DNA of 64,000 bases from NCBI GenBank assembly GCA_003169735.1, contig PNAP01000031.1:20844-84843 (forward strand), read 5' to 3'. How positions within the stretch are numbered: position 1 is the stretch's first letter; each line of letters opens with the position of its first letter. The position numbers were made by a program, and so were the translations under genes. The notes under the pieces are model-generated. The model was not told the origin of the DNA and did no database searches. It saw only the letters and a list, made by a program, of their open reading frames with translations. Below, in pieces: positions 41,468-48,800 of this stretch. Source of the DNA: Chloroflexota bacterium (GTDB lineage Bacteria > Chloroflexota > Limnocylindria > Limnocylindrales > CSP1-4).

Positions 41468-41959
41468 ATGGCCACCACCGACATCCTGCGAGAGCAGCTC
41501 CTCGCGCTCATCGACGGTCGGGGTGCGCACATGCCGTTCGATGCCGCCGTGGCGGACTTTCCGGACGACGCCATCAACCGGCGGCCGCCGAACGTCCCCT
41601 ACACGCCCTGGCACCTGCTCGAGCACATCAGGTTCGCCCAGTCGGACCTCCTCGCCTACATGCGCGACCGCGCCTATCTCGCGCCCAGCTGGCCGGAGGA
41701 GTACTGGCCGGCGCGCGACGCCACGGCGACGCCAGAGCAGTTCGCGCTGACCGTCGAGGGCTTCAGGGCCGATCGCACGGCGCTGCACGATCTGGTGGCC
41801 GACCCCGCCACCGACCTGCTGGCGACGATCCCGAACACGTCCGGGCACACCATCCTGCGCGAGGTGCGCCTGGTCGGCGACCACAACGCCTACCACCTCG
41901 GCGAGTTCGCGATCCTCCGCCAGGTCATGGGAACCTGGCCGCCCGATCGGAAGGAGTAG
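41468..41959 (+). CDS. DinB-family protein
   Basis: A 163-aa DinB-type four-helix bundle. TPWHLLEHIRFAQSDLLAYMRD near residues 44-65 holds the first His, and LREVRLVGDHNAYHLGEFAILRQVM near 133 has the DHNxYHLGE motif with two His. ATG 41468 (MATTDILREQLLALI) is used; the track start at 41369 adds unlike sequence. Not closely related to the DinB protein at 38.8 kb (different spacing), so two independent members. The 197-bp upstream gap has no recognised element. Confidence 0.88.
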   Translation: MATTDILREQLLALIDGRGAHMPFDAAVADFPDDAINRRPPNVPYTPWHLLEHIRFAQSDLLAYMRDRAYLAPSWPEEYWPARDATATPEQFALTVEGFRADRTALHDLVADPATDLLATIPNTSGHTILREVRLVGDHNAYHLGEFAILRQVMGTWPPDRKE

Positions 41960-42008
41960 GCACTGGAACCGACGGCCACGGCCCCTCCGGAGTGCTCCGA
42001 CCGGGCTA

Positions 42009-42085
42009 TGGCGTCCCCGGCAGGATTCGAACCTGCGACCGGCCGCTTAGAAGGCGGCTGCTCTGGTCCACTGAGCTACGGGGAC
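42009..42085 (-). tRNA. tRNA-Arg (TCT)
   Basis: A full cloverleaf on the minus strand: acceptor GTCCCCG/CGGGGAC, D-arm GCTC...GAGC, anticodon stem GCCGC/GCGGC around CTTCTAA with anticodon TCT, and T-arm GCAGG-TTCGAAT-CCTGC. The discriminator is G and CCA is encoded (42009-42011). TACCAT lies just upstream as a possible -10. It reads AGA codons, rare in such GC-rich genes. Confidence 0.96.
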
Positions 42086-42143
42086 GAGGCAAACATGGTA
42101 CCCGCGGCACGAGGCGGACTCGCGGCACGGATGGGGCCACCGA

Positions 42144-42377
42144 TCATCTCTTTGGCCGAACCTCGACCGTGACGTCCGCCCCATCAGCGATGCTGCCGAA
42201 CGTGTTGCCGAGCTCGTGATGCAGCGTCCACAGCTCCCGCGCAGGCACCACCTTGCAGGTGCGCGCTCCGATCGCGCTGCCCTTGAGGCCAAGGAAGGGA
42301 TCGAACAAGAGCGCCTCGTCCGAGCCGATTCGTTGAATCGCTCGTTGGCGTTCGGGGAGCGATCTGCTATTCCGCAT
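42144..42377 (-). CDS. Small hypothetical protein divergent from vapB
   Basis: A 77-aa protein beginning MRNSRSLPERQRAIQRIGSDEALLFDPFLGLKGS and ending VTVEVRPKR. Codon third positions are GC-rich and the central ARELWTLHHELGNTFGSIADGADVTVEV looks like a genuine small domain. No family recognised. The palindromic ATGCTAGCAT between it and vapB offers a -10 on each strand (12 nt before this ATG), so the expression of the two may be linked. Confidence 0.5.
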   Translation of the reverse strand: MRNSRSLPERQRAIQRIGSDEALLFDPFLGLKGSAIGARTCKVVPARELWTLHHELGNTFGSIADGADVTVEVRPKR

Positions 42378-42399
42378 CTGCGCATCTGGATGCTAGCAT
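42374..42399. promoter_or_regulatory. vapB promoter/operator with palindromic -10
   Basis: TAGCAT (42394-42399) is 6 nt before vapB ATG 42406 and is part of the palindrome ATGCTAGCAT (42390-42399). GCATCTG is repeated in tandem just upstream (42374, 42382), a plausible antitoxin operator. Confidence 0.5.
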
Positions 42400-42405
42400 T
42401 CCTGC

Positions 42406-42636
42406 ATGCGTACGACAGTGACGTTGGATGATGATGTCGCAGCGGCCGTCGAGAAGGTGAGGCGGGAGCGAGGCGTCGGTGTCAGTGAGGCGGTCAATCG
42501 TCTCGCCCGTGCCGGGCTGACTGTCCGAACCGACCAGAAGCCCTTCAAGCAGAGAACCGTCGCGATCGGCCTGAAGGTGGACGTGACCAACGTGGCGGAA
42601 ACGCTGGAACTGCTCGATGGTCCGGGCGCACGCTAG
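42406..42636 (+). CDS. vapB: VapB-like antitoxin (ribbon-helix-helix)
   Basis: A 76-aa protein. MRTTVTLDDDVAAAVEKVRRERGVGVSEAVNRLARAGL (1-38) is a ribbon-helix-helix DNA-binding domain: beta strand TTVTLDDD, helix, then SEAVNRLAR. The remaining 38 residues are the toxin-neutralising tail. It stops immediately before the toxin ATG (TAG then ATG, no gap), as in vapBC operons. Leaderless-type start. Confidence 0.9.
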   Translation: MRTTVTLDDDVAAAVEKVRRERGVGVSEAVNRLARAGLTVRTDQKPFKQRTVAIGLKVDVTNVAETLELLDGPGAR

Positions 42637-43065
42637 ATGCTCGTTGACGCCAACCTGCTGCTTTATGCCGTCGATGAGAGCGCGACCGCGCATGTCCGAG
42701 CGAGTCAGTGGCTCGTTGAGCAGCTGAATGGAGACCGACGAGTCGGCCTGCCCTGGGAATCACTGACCGCTTTCGTCCGGATCGCGACTCATCCTCGGGC
42801 TGCGCGCGACCCAATGACGCCGGATGACGCATGGCGGATCGTCGATCGGTGGCTCGCGGCACCGACTGTCTGGATCCCGTGCCCGACCGACCGACACGCG
42901 GACGTGCTCGGCGGCTTGATTCGTCGATACCAGCTGTCCGGCAACCTCATCCCGGACGCGCATCTCGCCGCGATGGCGATCGAGCACGGCCTTGAGATCT
43001 GCTCGGCCGACACCGACTTCGCCCGCTTCACCGAGATCCACTGGCGAAACCCTTTGGCCGGGTAG
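42637..43065 (+). CDS. vapC: VapC-like toxin (PIN-domain ribonuclease)
   Basis: A 142-aa PIN-domain RNase. MLVDANLLLYAVDE has the first acidic residue (VDANLLLYA), SLTAFVRIATHPRA near residue 47 the Glu-type position in the TA-specific clade, PDAHLAAMAIEHGLEICSADTDFARF near 107 the PDAxLAA and DxDF motifs with the remaining acidic residues. Mg-dependent RNases of this type cut tRNA or rRNA to stop growth; neutralised by VapB. The pair is next to an inverted-repeat intergenic region and a solitary DNA methyltransferase. Confidence 0.92.
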   Translation: MLVDANLLLYAVDESATAHVRASQWLVEQLNGDRRVGLPWESLTAFVRIATHPRAARDPMTPDDAWRIVDRWLAAPTVWIPCPTDRHADVLGGLIRRYQLSGNLIPDAHLAAMAIEHGLEICSADTDFARFTEIHWRNPLAG

Positions 43066-43091
43066 AGTTGCGGCTGGAGCCGGTGAGCGCG

Positions 43092-43221
43092 TCTCCCGCC
43101 AGATGGGCATGACGGCGCCATCGTTTTGCTGTCTCTTGACAACGATGCGACCTGATGCCCGACTGGCGAGTCGCGCAGCTATCCACCGGGATCGTGGCTC
43201 CAGGATGCCCCTCTGGCGAGA
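43092..43221. repeat. Inverted-repeat cluster sharing a motif with the 20.8-kb gap
   Basis: TCTCCCGCCAGATGGGCAT (43092-43110) is inverted at 43155 (ATGCCCGACTGGCGAG) and 43205 (ATGCCCCTCTGGCGAG). The core ATGCCC-NN(C/T)TGGCG also occurs at 20855. The region lies between vapC and the methyltransferase and carries no gene. Confidence 0.55.
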
Positions 43222-43332
43222 AGCGAGCGGTGGCTGACGAGCGGTGGCGCATCCACAGCGCCATCCGAGCCCGCCACTCGCCCTATTGCCGCTCGCCCCA
43301 CGGAGTGCTACGTTCCGCGGCCCTGACCTCCC

Positions 43333-44895
43333 GTGCCCCGGAGGAAACGCTCGGCAGTGCCCGTCGTGCGATTCGTCCTGGCCGATGCGCCGACGCTCGG
43401 CCTGGACTTCCCCTGCCCGCCAGAGCCGCTCGCGCATCTGCCGCTCGAGCGCGACTGGAAGGACCAGCAGCGGCTGTGGGGCCACGCGTACCATCCGATG
43501 TGCAGCTATTTCGGGTCGTTCCCCGCGACGCTGGCGCACGCGGCCATCGCCCGATGGAGCCGGCCGGGTGATGTGGTCCTCGACCTGTTCAGCGGTCGCG
43601 GCACGGTGCCGCTCCAGGCGTGCGCGGAACGGCGCATCGGGGTCGGGCTCGATCTCAACCCGCTGGCGGCGCTGCTGACGGGCGCCAAGGTCGACCCTCC
43701 GACCCTCCTGGAGGCGGAGGCCCGACTGGCTCACCTGCGCATCGACTGGTCGCTGACCTCGATCGATTGGCTCGGCCTCGCCCGGGCGGCGATGACCCAG
43801 CCTGACCAGGCGCTCGTCCCAGCCCCATCGGGAGCCAGCCATCGCCTCGAACCGCTGACGGAGGGCGTCGCCTTCGCCTTCCATCCGCGCACCCTGGCGC
43901 AGTTGCTCTTCCTCCGGACAGCGTTTCGACTCGATGCGCGGGCCGATCGCTTCCTGGCTGGCGCGACAGTGGGCATCCTCCACGGCCGGAGCGCGAGCTA
44001 TCTCTCGACGGCGATGCCGAACACCTTCAGCCTGCCTCCCGAGTACGCCCGCCGCTATCTCGAATCGAGCGGCCATCAGCCGCCTGATCGGGACGTATTC
44101 ACGCTGCTGAGCCAAAAGCTGCGCCGCTTGTACCGTGACGGCCGGCCGGCGACGCGCGGCATCGCCATCGAGGGCGACGCGAGAGAGGCCGGGCCGCTCA
44201 TCCAAGCAGCACTCCGTTCCAGAGGCCTGCCCGATCGCGCTCGCCTCGTCGTCGCGAGTCCGCCGTACCTCGGCCTCATCCGCTACGGCGCGGCCAACTG
44301 GCTACGACTGTGGTTCCTCGGCGAGGACGCGACAGATATCGATCGCCGGCTCGCCACCCCGCACCAGCCGGAGGCTTATGGCCGATTCATCGGCCAGGTG
44401 CTCGAGTCGCTGCGCGAGGTGCTCGCCGAGGATGCGGTCGTGGCCCTCGTCATCGGCGACGTGGCAACGGATCGCGGAAGGCGCGCCCGACCGAGCCAGC
44501 CGCTCGCCGAGACCGCCTGGTCGCTCGGTGCCGAACCTGCCGGGTATCGCCTTGCCGGCATCTCGGCTGACCCGATCCGCGCCGACCGAAAAGCCACCCG
44601 GCTCTGGGGTGAGGAGGCCGGTCGGGCGACCGACACGGACCGGTTGCTGGTCATCGCACCGACCGAAGTCGGGCGTCGGCGAGCGCTCGCAGCGGTCGGC
44701 ACACCCATCGATTGGAGTGGCGGAAAGCGCTTCGAGCGCCCGTCTATACTCCCGCCGTATGCGCCAGATGTATCACCCGGACGACCTCGGATCGATGGAT
44801 CCACTCGTCCTGATGAAGAACCTCGACCACGCGCGGATGACCAGTCGCAGACTGAGCTACGTCCTGCAGCAGCAGGTGCACTTGTACCAGCCTGA
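43333..44895 (+). CDS. DNA methyltransferase (SPPY type), solitary
   Basis: A 520-aa protein. VVLDLFSGRGTVPLQACAERRIGVGLDLNP (about residues 80-110) is the SAM-binding motif I region, and RLVVASPPYLGLIRYGAANWLRLWFL near 308 has the catalytic SPPY (motif IV), typical of N4-cytosine and related amino-methyltransferases of the beta class. SAYLSTAMPNTF-like and ALVIGDVATD segments are in the usual order (IV after I). No restriction gene is adjacent, so it may be an orphan epigenetic methyltransferase. The start is GTG 43333. The last 137 bp overlap another gene in a different frame, so the final 45 residues (Pro/Arg-rich) may be dispensable. Confidence 0.85.
   Translation: MPRRKRSAVPVVRFVLADAPTLGLDFPCPPEPLAHLPLERDWKDQQRLWGHAYHPMCSYFGSFPATLAHAAIARWSRPGDVVLDLFSGRGTVPLQACAERRIGVGLDLNPLAALLTGAKVDPPTLLEAEARLAHLRIDWSLTSIDWLGLARAAMTQPDQALVPAPSGASHRLEPLTEGVAFAFHPRTLAQLLFLRTAFRLDARADRFLAGATVGILHGRSASYLSTAMPNTFSLPPEYARRYLESSGHQPPDRDVFTLLSQKLRRLYRDGRPATRGIAIEGDAREAGPLIQAALRSRGLPDRARLVVASPPYLGLIRYGAANWLRLWFLGEDATDIDRRLATPHQPEAYGRFIGQVLESLREVLAEDAVVALVIGDVATDRGRRARPSQPLAETAWSLGAEPAGYRLAGISADPIRADRKATRLWGEEAGRATDTDRLLVIAPTEVGRRRALAAVGTPIDWSGGKRFERPSILPPYAPDVSPGRPRIDGSTRPDEEPRPRADDQSQTELRPAAAGALVPA
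44745..44750 (+). promoter_or_regulatory. -10 box TATACT inside the methyltransferase gene
   Basis: TATACT lies 8 nt before ATG 44759, within the 3' end of the methyltransferase ORF, giving the downstream small gene its own promoter. It is the closest match to the TATAAT consensus in the window. Confidence 0.6.
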
Positions 44896-44986
44896 GGCCA
44901 ACGAGTTGCGCGAAGAGATCGACCGCTACGTCGAGGCCGAGCGCCAGATCGAAGCCGAACTCGCGCGTCGCCAGATCCGCGCCTGA
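44759..44986 (+). CDS. Small coiled-coil protein
   Basis: A 75-aa protein starting MRQMYHPDDLGSMDPLVLMKNLDHARMTSRR. The second half, LQQQVHLYQPEANELREEIDRYVEAERQIEAELARRQ, is a clear amphipathic coiled coil. It overlaps the methyltransferase ORF by 137 bp in another frame and has its own TATACT promoter. Codon character in the overlap favours this gene. No family recognised. The ATG at 44768 (MYHP...) is an alternative start. Confidence 0.7.
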   Translation: MRQMYHPDDLGSMDPLVLMKNLDHARMTSRRLSYVLQQQVHLYQPEANELREEIDRYVEAERQIEAELARRQIRA

Positions 44987-45013
44987 TCAACCGGTAGACG
45001 TGGCCCGGCCGCG

Positions 45014-45331
45014 TCAGGCGGTCTGTCTGACCGCCCGCTCCTCGGCCACCACCCGATGGGTGATAGCGGCCAGTCGTGGCAGCTCCATCAGCGCGAAGCT
45101 GATGCCGAACTCCGACAGGTCGTCATAGCTGAGTCCGCGGAATGAGCCGCGGGAGGCGACCGCACACATCTCGTCGTACAGGTCGGGCCAGGTCACGCCG
45201 CTCCGCAGGTAGCAGTAGCGGACGAACTCGACGGCTTCCTGGCTCGGGGCCGACTCCTCCGCAACGGGCAATGCGACCATCTCGCGGACTACGACGGGAC
45301 CGGCCGCGCGGCGGCCTCCAACGACACTCAC
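45014..45331 (-). CDS. Hypothetical protein
   Basis: A 105-aa protein starting at GTG 45331 with GAGGAGAGGG upstream; the track start at 45418 lacks such a site and adds unrelated sequence. The C-terminal 75 residues, SQEAVEFVRYCYLRSGVTWPDLYDEMCAVASRGSFRGLSYDDLSEFGISFALMELPRLAAI, look like a compact helical domain. No family recognised. It is alone between convergent neighbours and probably monocistronic. Confidence 0.62.
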   Translation of the reverse strand: MSVVGGRRAAGPVVVREMVALPVAEESAPSQEAVEFVRYCYLRSGVTWPDLYDEMCAVASRGSFRGLSYDDLSEFGISFALMELPRLAAITHRVVAEERAVRQTA

Positions 45332-45470
45332 CCTCTCCTCGCCTCGATTCTGGGCATGCGCAGTCGGCACGCAAGGCCCGTAAGAACGAATATGAACCGC
45401 CGCTCTCAGCCACTCCATGCGGCGATCCGAAGCCTCGGTCGATGCCCCACGATGGGGGTCGGGGCACTCC

Positions 45471-46607
45471 TCAGCCGGTCCCTGTCATGGTACGTCGCGG
45501 GGCCGAAACCTCGCTAGGCGCTTCGTCCACGAAGTTGTCCACCGTCTTTTCCACACGTCCGCGGGCTCGCTCGATCCCCAGCCCAGGCGTACGCGGAAGC
45601 ACCCAGCGGCAGGTTTCGTCCAGCTCAAGGCCACTGAATGGATCGTCCGCCAGCAGCAGGTTGCCGTCCAGGTCGACCCAGTCGGCGAGTCCGGCGACGG
45701 CGGCCGCGGCAGCGATGCCGACGCTCGTCTCCTCCATGCAGCCGAGCATCACCTTGAAGCCGAGCTCGCGGGCCCGCCGCATCATCCGCAGCGCCGGACC
45801 GACGCCGCCGCACTTCATCAACTTCACGTTGACCGCCGCGACCACGCCGACCAGCCGCTCCAGGTCCGCCTCGGTCTCGGAGCTCTCGTCGGTCACGATG
45901 GGCAGCGAGCTGCGCTCCTGGAGCCAGCGGAGTCGGGCGAAGTCGGTCGCCGGGAAGGGCTGCTCGATCAGTTCGACGCCGAGCCGGATCAGTTCGGGCA
46001 GGAGCCGCTCAGCGGAATCGGCGGTCCAGCCGGTGTTGGCGTCGACGCGGATGGGACCGCCGTAGACGGCACGAACCTTCTCCAGCGTCTCGAGGTCGTC
46101 AGGGCCGCCGCACTTGATCTTCAGCGCCGGGAAGCGGGCCGCCCGTGCCGCGCGCTGGGCCACCACGTCGGGCGTGTCGATGCCGATCGAGAAGTCAGTC
46201 GGCGGGATCTCGGCGGGCGTGCCAAGCAACTCGTGGAGCGGCATCCCCAGGCCGCGTGCCACGAGATCGTGCAGCGCGATGTCCAGGCCTGCCTTCGCGC
46301 CGCCATTGCGGCCGACGACCCGCGCCATCGCCGCATCGGCGGCCGCGAGCCAGAGTAGGGCGGCCTCCCGCTCCTTCAACGGCGGATCACCCAACGCATC
46401 GACCGCCTCAGCGAGCGCCGGGATGACGGCCGCGACCGTGCCCACCGTCTCGCCGTAGTACGCGGTCGGATAGGCCTCGCCCAGACCCCGCGACCCGGCC
46501 ATCTCGATATCGACGATGACGGTGGTCGCCTGGCGGTCATCTTCGTGACGGGCGATGCGGAACGGGTCGCGCAGCGGCAGGTGGAGAACGTCGAGCGAGA
46601 GGTTCAT
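45471..46607 (-). CDS. dgcA: Enolase-superfamily racemase/epimerase (dipeptide epimerase or DgcA-like)
   Basis: A 378-aa MLE-subgroup enzyme. FPALKIKCGGPDD near residue 157 carries the KxK general base, IRVDANTGWT near 186 the first metal Asp, IEQPF near 212 the Glu, IVTDESSETEADL near 236 the Asp, NVKLMKCGG near 262 the second Lys, and DLDGNLLLADDPF near 312 the D-x-D-G-N motif of L-Ala-D/L-Glu epimerases. In the D-glutamate catabolic pathway an enzyme of this type racemises N-acetyl-D-glutamate after a DUF1611 protein has acetylated D-Glu. The DUF1611 gene overlaps by 4 bp, supporting that role over dipeptide epimerisation. Confidence 0.82.
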   Translation of the reverse strand: MNLSLDVLHLPLRDPFRIARHEDDRQATTVIVDIEMAGSRGLGEAYPTAYYGETVGTVAAVIPALAEAVDALGDPPLKEREAALLWLAAADAAMARVVGRNGGAKAGLDIALHDLVARGLGMPLHELLGTPAEIPPTDFSIGIDTPDVVAQRAARAARFPALKIKCGGPDDLETLEKVRAVYGGPIRVDANTGWTADSAERLLPELIRLGVELIEQPFPATDFARLRWLQERSSLPIVTDESSETEADLERLVGVVAAVNVKLMKCGGVGPALRMMRRARELGFKVMLGCMEETSVGIAAAAAVAGLADWVDLDGNLLLADDPFSGLELDETCRWVLPRTPGLGIERARGRVEKTVDNFVDEAPSEVSAPRRTMTGTG

Positions 46608-47677
46608 CCGAGCGCCGCTCGGACCGCGTCGAAGAGACGCTCGCCGCCGAACCGGACCGGATCGTCGGTCGTGAGACCCGTCTCGGCGGCGACGCGCGCG
46701 ATCTCGGCGCGGGCGGCCGATTCATCGAGCCGATGCGTGTACAACGCGACGCCGACGACCCTGGACGGACGGACGAGCCCCGCCACCGCCTCGTGCATGG
46801 CGATGGTCTCGGGGAGCGCCTTCAGGAACGAGCCGCGGCCTTCCCAGCCGTGGTGCTCGAGACGGCCGGGCTCATGGACGAGCACCATGCCGTGCGGCGT
46901 CGCGCCATGGATGAGCCCGAAGGTGACCGACGAGTAGGCCGGATGGTCGATGCTGCCCTGGCCCTCCACGAAGACCCAGTCGCCCTGCGCCTCGCCCTGC
47001 TCGACCAGCCACTCGACCGTGCCGTTGGTGAAGTCGCTGACGAGTCGATCGACAGCAGCTCCCCACCCCTCGATCATGATGCCGGTCTGGCCCGTGGCCA
47101 CGAACGAGGTGCTGAGCCCGGCGTCGAGCGCAGCACGACGCAACTCCAGCGCGACGCTCATCTTGCCGATGGCGCAATCCGTGCCGACCGTCAGCACGAC
47201 GTGCGAACCCGGCCGATGCCGTCGCCCGGTCGAGACATCGTGGAACGCCGGCGGACGGCGGTGATCCACCAGCTCGACGCCGCGCACCGCGGCCGCCGCC
47301 GCGAACTCGGGATCGTCACTGACGAACTCGTGCAGCCCCGAAATGATGTCAAGCCCCGCGTCGATGGCGGCGAGGATGGTGCGGCGCCAATCGGGCGGGA
47401 GGCGGCCGCCGGGCGGCGCGATGCCGATGAGCAGCGCCGTCGGACGGAGCGGCAGCGCCTCGGCCAGCGTGGCGACGACGGGGATGTCGAAGCCTTCGCC
47501 GAGCCACTCTCCGACGTTGCGGCCGGCCCGCGTCGAGTCGATGACGGCGAGGACAGGATCGCGGCCGTAGCGGATGACGCCGATAGCGGTCTTGGATGGC
47601 AGCTCGCCGAACTCACCCTCGGCGAGGATGACGTAGCGGCGGCGCTCGGGCGGTGACGGGAGCGGGCGGACGGTCAC
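46604..47677 (-). CDS. dgcN: DUF1611 protein, probable D-glutamate N-acetyltransferase
   Basis: A 357-aa protein of the DUF1611 family. RYVILAEGEFGELPSKTAIGVIRYG opens the N-terminal domain, SHVVLTVGTDCAIGKMSVALELRRA near 165 is a P-loop-like GTDCAIGKM motif characteristic of the family, and FVATGQTGIMIEGWGAAVDRLVSDF and GSIDHPAYSSVTFGLIHGA follow. Members called DgcN acetylate D-glutamate; the gene is usually paired with the DgcA-type enzyme, as here. The GTG at 47677 is fixed by TACACT 7 nt upstream; the track start at 47737 lies in the upstream gap. Would let the cell use D-Glu from peptidoglycan. Confidence 0.85.
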   Translation of the reverse strand: MTVRPLPSPPERRRYVILAEGEFGELPSKTAIGVIRYGRDPVLAVIDSTRAGRNVGEWLGEGFDIPVVATLAEALPLRPTALLIGIAPPGGRLPPDWRRTILAAIDAGLDIISGLHEFVSDDPEFAAAAAVRGVELVDHRRPPAFHDVSTGRRHRPGSHVVLTVGTDCAIGKMSVALELRRAALDAGLSTSFVATGQTGIMIEGWGAAVDRLVSDFTNGTVEWLVEQGEAQGDWVFVEGQGSIDHPAYSSVTFGLIHGATPHGMVLVHEPGRLEHHGWEGRGSFLKALPETIAMHEAVAGLVRPSRVVGVALYTHRLDESAARAEIARVAAETGLTTDDPVRFGGERLFDAVRAALG

Positions 47678-47684
47678 GTGGCGC

Positions 47685-47690
47685 AGTGTA
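47685..47690 (-). promoter_or_regulatory. -10 box TACACT, leaderless-type
   Basis: TACACT lies 7 nt before GTG 47677. Confidence 0.55.
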
Positions 47691-47741
47691 GGCAACTGCT
47701 GGCCGCGCGTGGGCCAGCGGGCACCCGCCCAGGACATGAAG

Positions 47742-47771
47742 GACGCCCCCGGGGCGCGGTCCGGGGGCGTC
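47742..47771 (-). terminator. Strong hairpin after tRNA-Glu
   Basis: GACGCCCCCG and CGGGGGCGTC form a perfect 10-bp stem around a 10-nt loop, 14 bp beyond the tRNA CCA end on the minus strand. The following CTTCATGT is not a full T-tract. Confidence 0.6.
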
Positions 47772-47784
47772 GGGGAGATTCGTT

Positions 47785-47861
47785 TGGTACCGCATACCGG
47801 ATTCGAACCGGTGGTCTCCGCCTTGAGAGGGCGGTGTCCTGGGCCTCTAGACGAATGCGGC
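47785..47861 (-). tRNA. tRNA-Glu (CTC)
   Basis: Cloverleaf on the minus strand: acceptor GCCGCAT/ATGCGGT (one G-T pair), anticodon stem CCGCC/GGCGG around CTCTCAA with anticodon CTC, T-arm ACCGG-TTCGAAT-CCGGT. The discriminator is A and CCA is encoded (47785-47787). Confidence 0.96.
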
Positions 47862-47913
47862 GCAATGCCTCGAGGGCACGGGCGAGTCTAGCACGGCCTC
47901 TCGGCGACGCATC

Positions 47914-48798
47914 CTACAGGCGATGCGCCTCCAGGAAGGCACGGATCGCGTCCGCGGCTTGCTCGTGGCTCTCCTCGCCCAGCACCAGGCCGTAGTGCGA
48001 ATGGGCACCGAACGGCAGGTACTCAGCCCCAAGCCAGTGGGCGAGACGCTCGCTGTCCGCCTCGGCGAAGAGGCGATCCAGTCCGCCGCCGAGGACGAGC
48101 GTCGGGATCTCGGCCACGGCGTCGGGGTCCACGAGCAGTCCCTCGAGCATCTGGCGCCGCGCCAGGCCCGACTCGGCACCCATCAGGTGCTGGATGCGGA
48201 CGATGTCGGCGCGCGTCAGATCGACGTTCTGCCGTGCCACGATGGCCGGCGCACCGGCCCAACCGATGAGCTCGGAGCGGAACATCGCCGGCACGAGTCG
48301 GGCGATGTGCGGCGGCGGGTCGGTGCGGATGGGGCGCGGCAGCGCAGGGCTGATGAGGACGAGCCCGAGCACGTCCATCGATTCGGCGATCTTCAGGGCG
48401 AGCAGGCCGCCGAGGCCATGCCCGACGACCACGGCCGGCCGCCCGAGCGCCGCCAGGCCGGCCGCCGCATCAGCCACGTAGCTGGCCAGGTCGAGTTCGG
48501 TCAGGTCGGCCGTGTCGGACCAGAAGTGGGCCCGCAGGTTGAGCGCGTGCCCTTCCCAACCGCGCTGCGCGAAGTAGGAGAGATACCGCTCCCAGAGCCA
48601 CGAGCCGCCGAGTTCGCCGTGGAGGAAGAACAGCGGCCGCCGTCGCGAGCGGCGTTCCGGCAGCCAGGATTCGATGTAGAGGCCGCGCTCCTCGACGAGG
48701 ATCTCGTCCTTGCGTATGGGGCGAAGCGGGCGAGGTTCGCCGGCGATGCCCTCGGTCGATTCCTCGACCGCCTCCGGCCCTGGGCCCCGGGTACCCAT
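47914..48798 (-). CDS. Alpha/beta hydrolase-fold protein with Gly at the nucleophile position
   Basis: A 294-aa protein. RPLFFLHGELGGSWLWERYL near residue 55 is the oxyanion loop, GHALNLRAHFWSDTADL near 82 the next strand, and PTLVLGGGLDRLFAEADSERLAHWLG near 237 holds the acid, with HSHYG near 268 the catalytic His. The elbow reads VVVGHGLGGLLALK: Gly replaces the Ser of GxSxG (codons GGG CAT GGC CTC GGC). As with the 18.2-kb protein, hydrolysis by the normal route is not expected. ATG 48798 starts 2 bp after the DUF1015 stop, so the two genes form an operon. The track ORF to 49560 is spurious upstream. Confidence 0.83.
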   Translation of the reverse strand: MGTRGPGPEAVEESTEGIAGEPRPLRPIRKDEILVEERGLYIESWLPERRSRRRPLFFLHGELGGSWLWERYLSYFAQRGWEGHALNLRAHFWSDTADLTELDLASYVADAAAGLAALGRPAVVVGHGLGGLLALKIAESMDVLGLVLISPALPRPIRTDPPPHIARLVPAMFRSELIGWAGAPAIVARQNVDLTRADIVRIQHLMGAESGLARRQMLEGLLVDPDAVAEIPTLVLGGGLDRLFAEADSERLAHWLGAEYLPFGAHSHYGLVLGEESHEQAADAIRAFLEAHRL

Positions 48799-48800
48799 GG

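Noticed and set aside
43066-43332. CRISPR array near vapBC and the methyltransferase
   Set aside because: The repeats are few, in mixed orientation and irregularly spaced, with no cas genes in the window.
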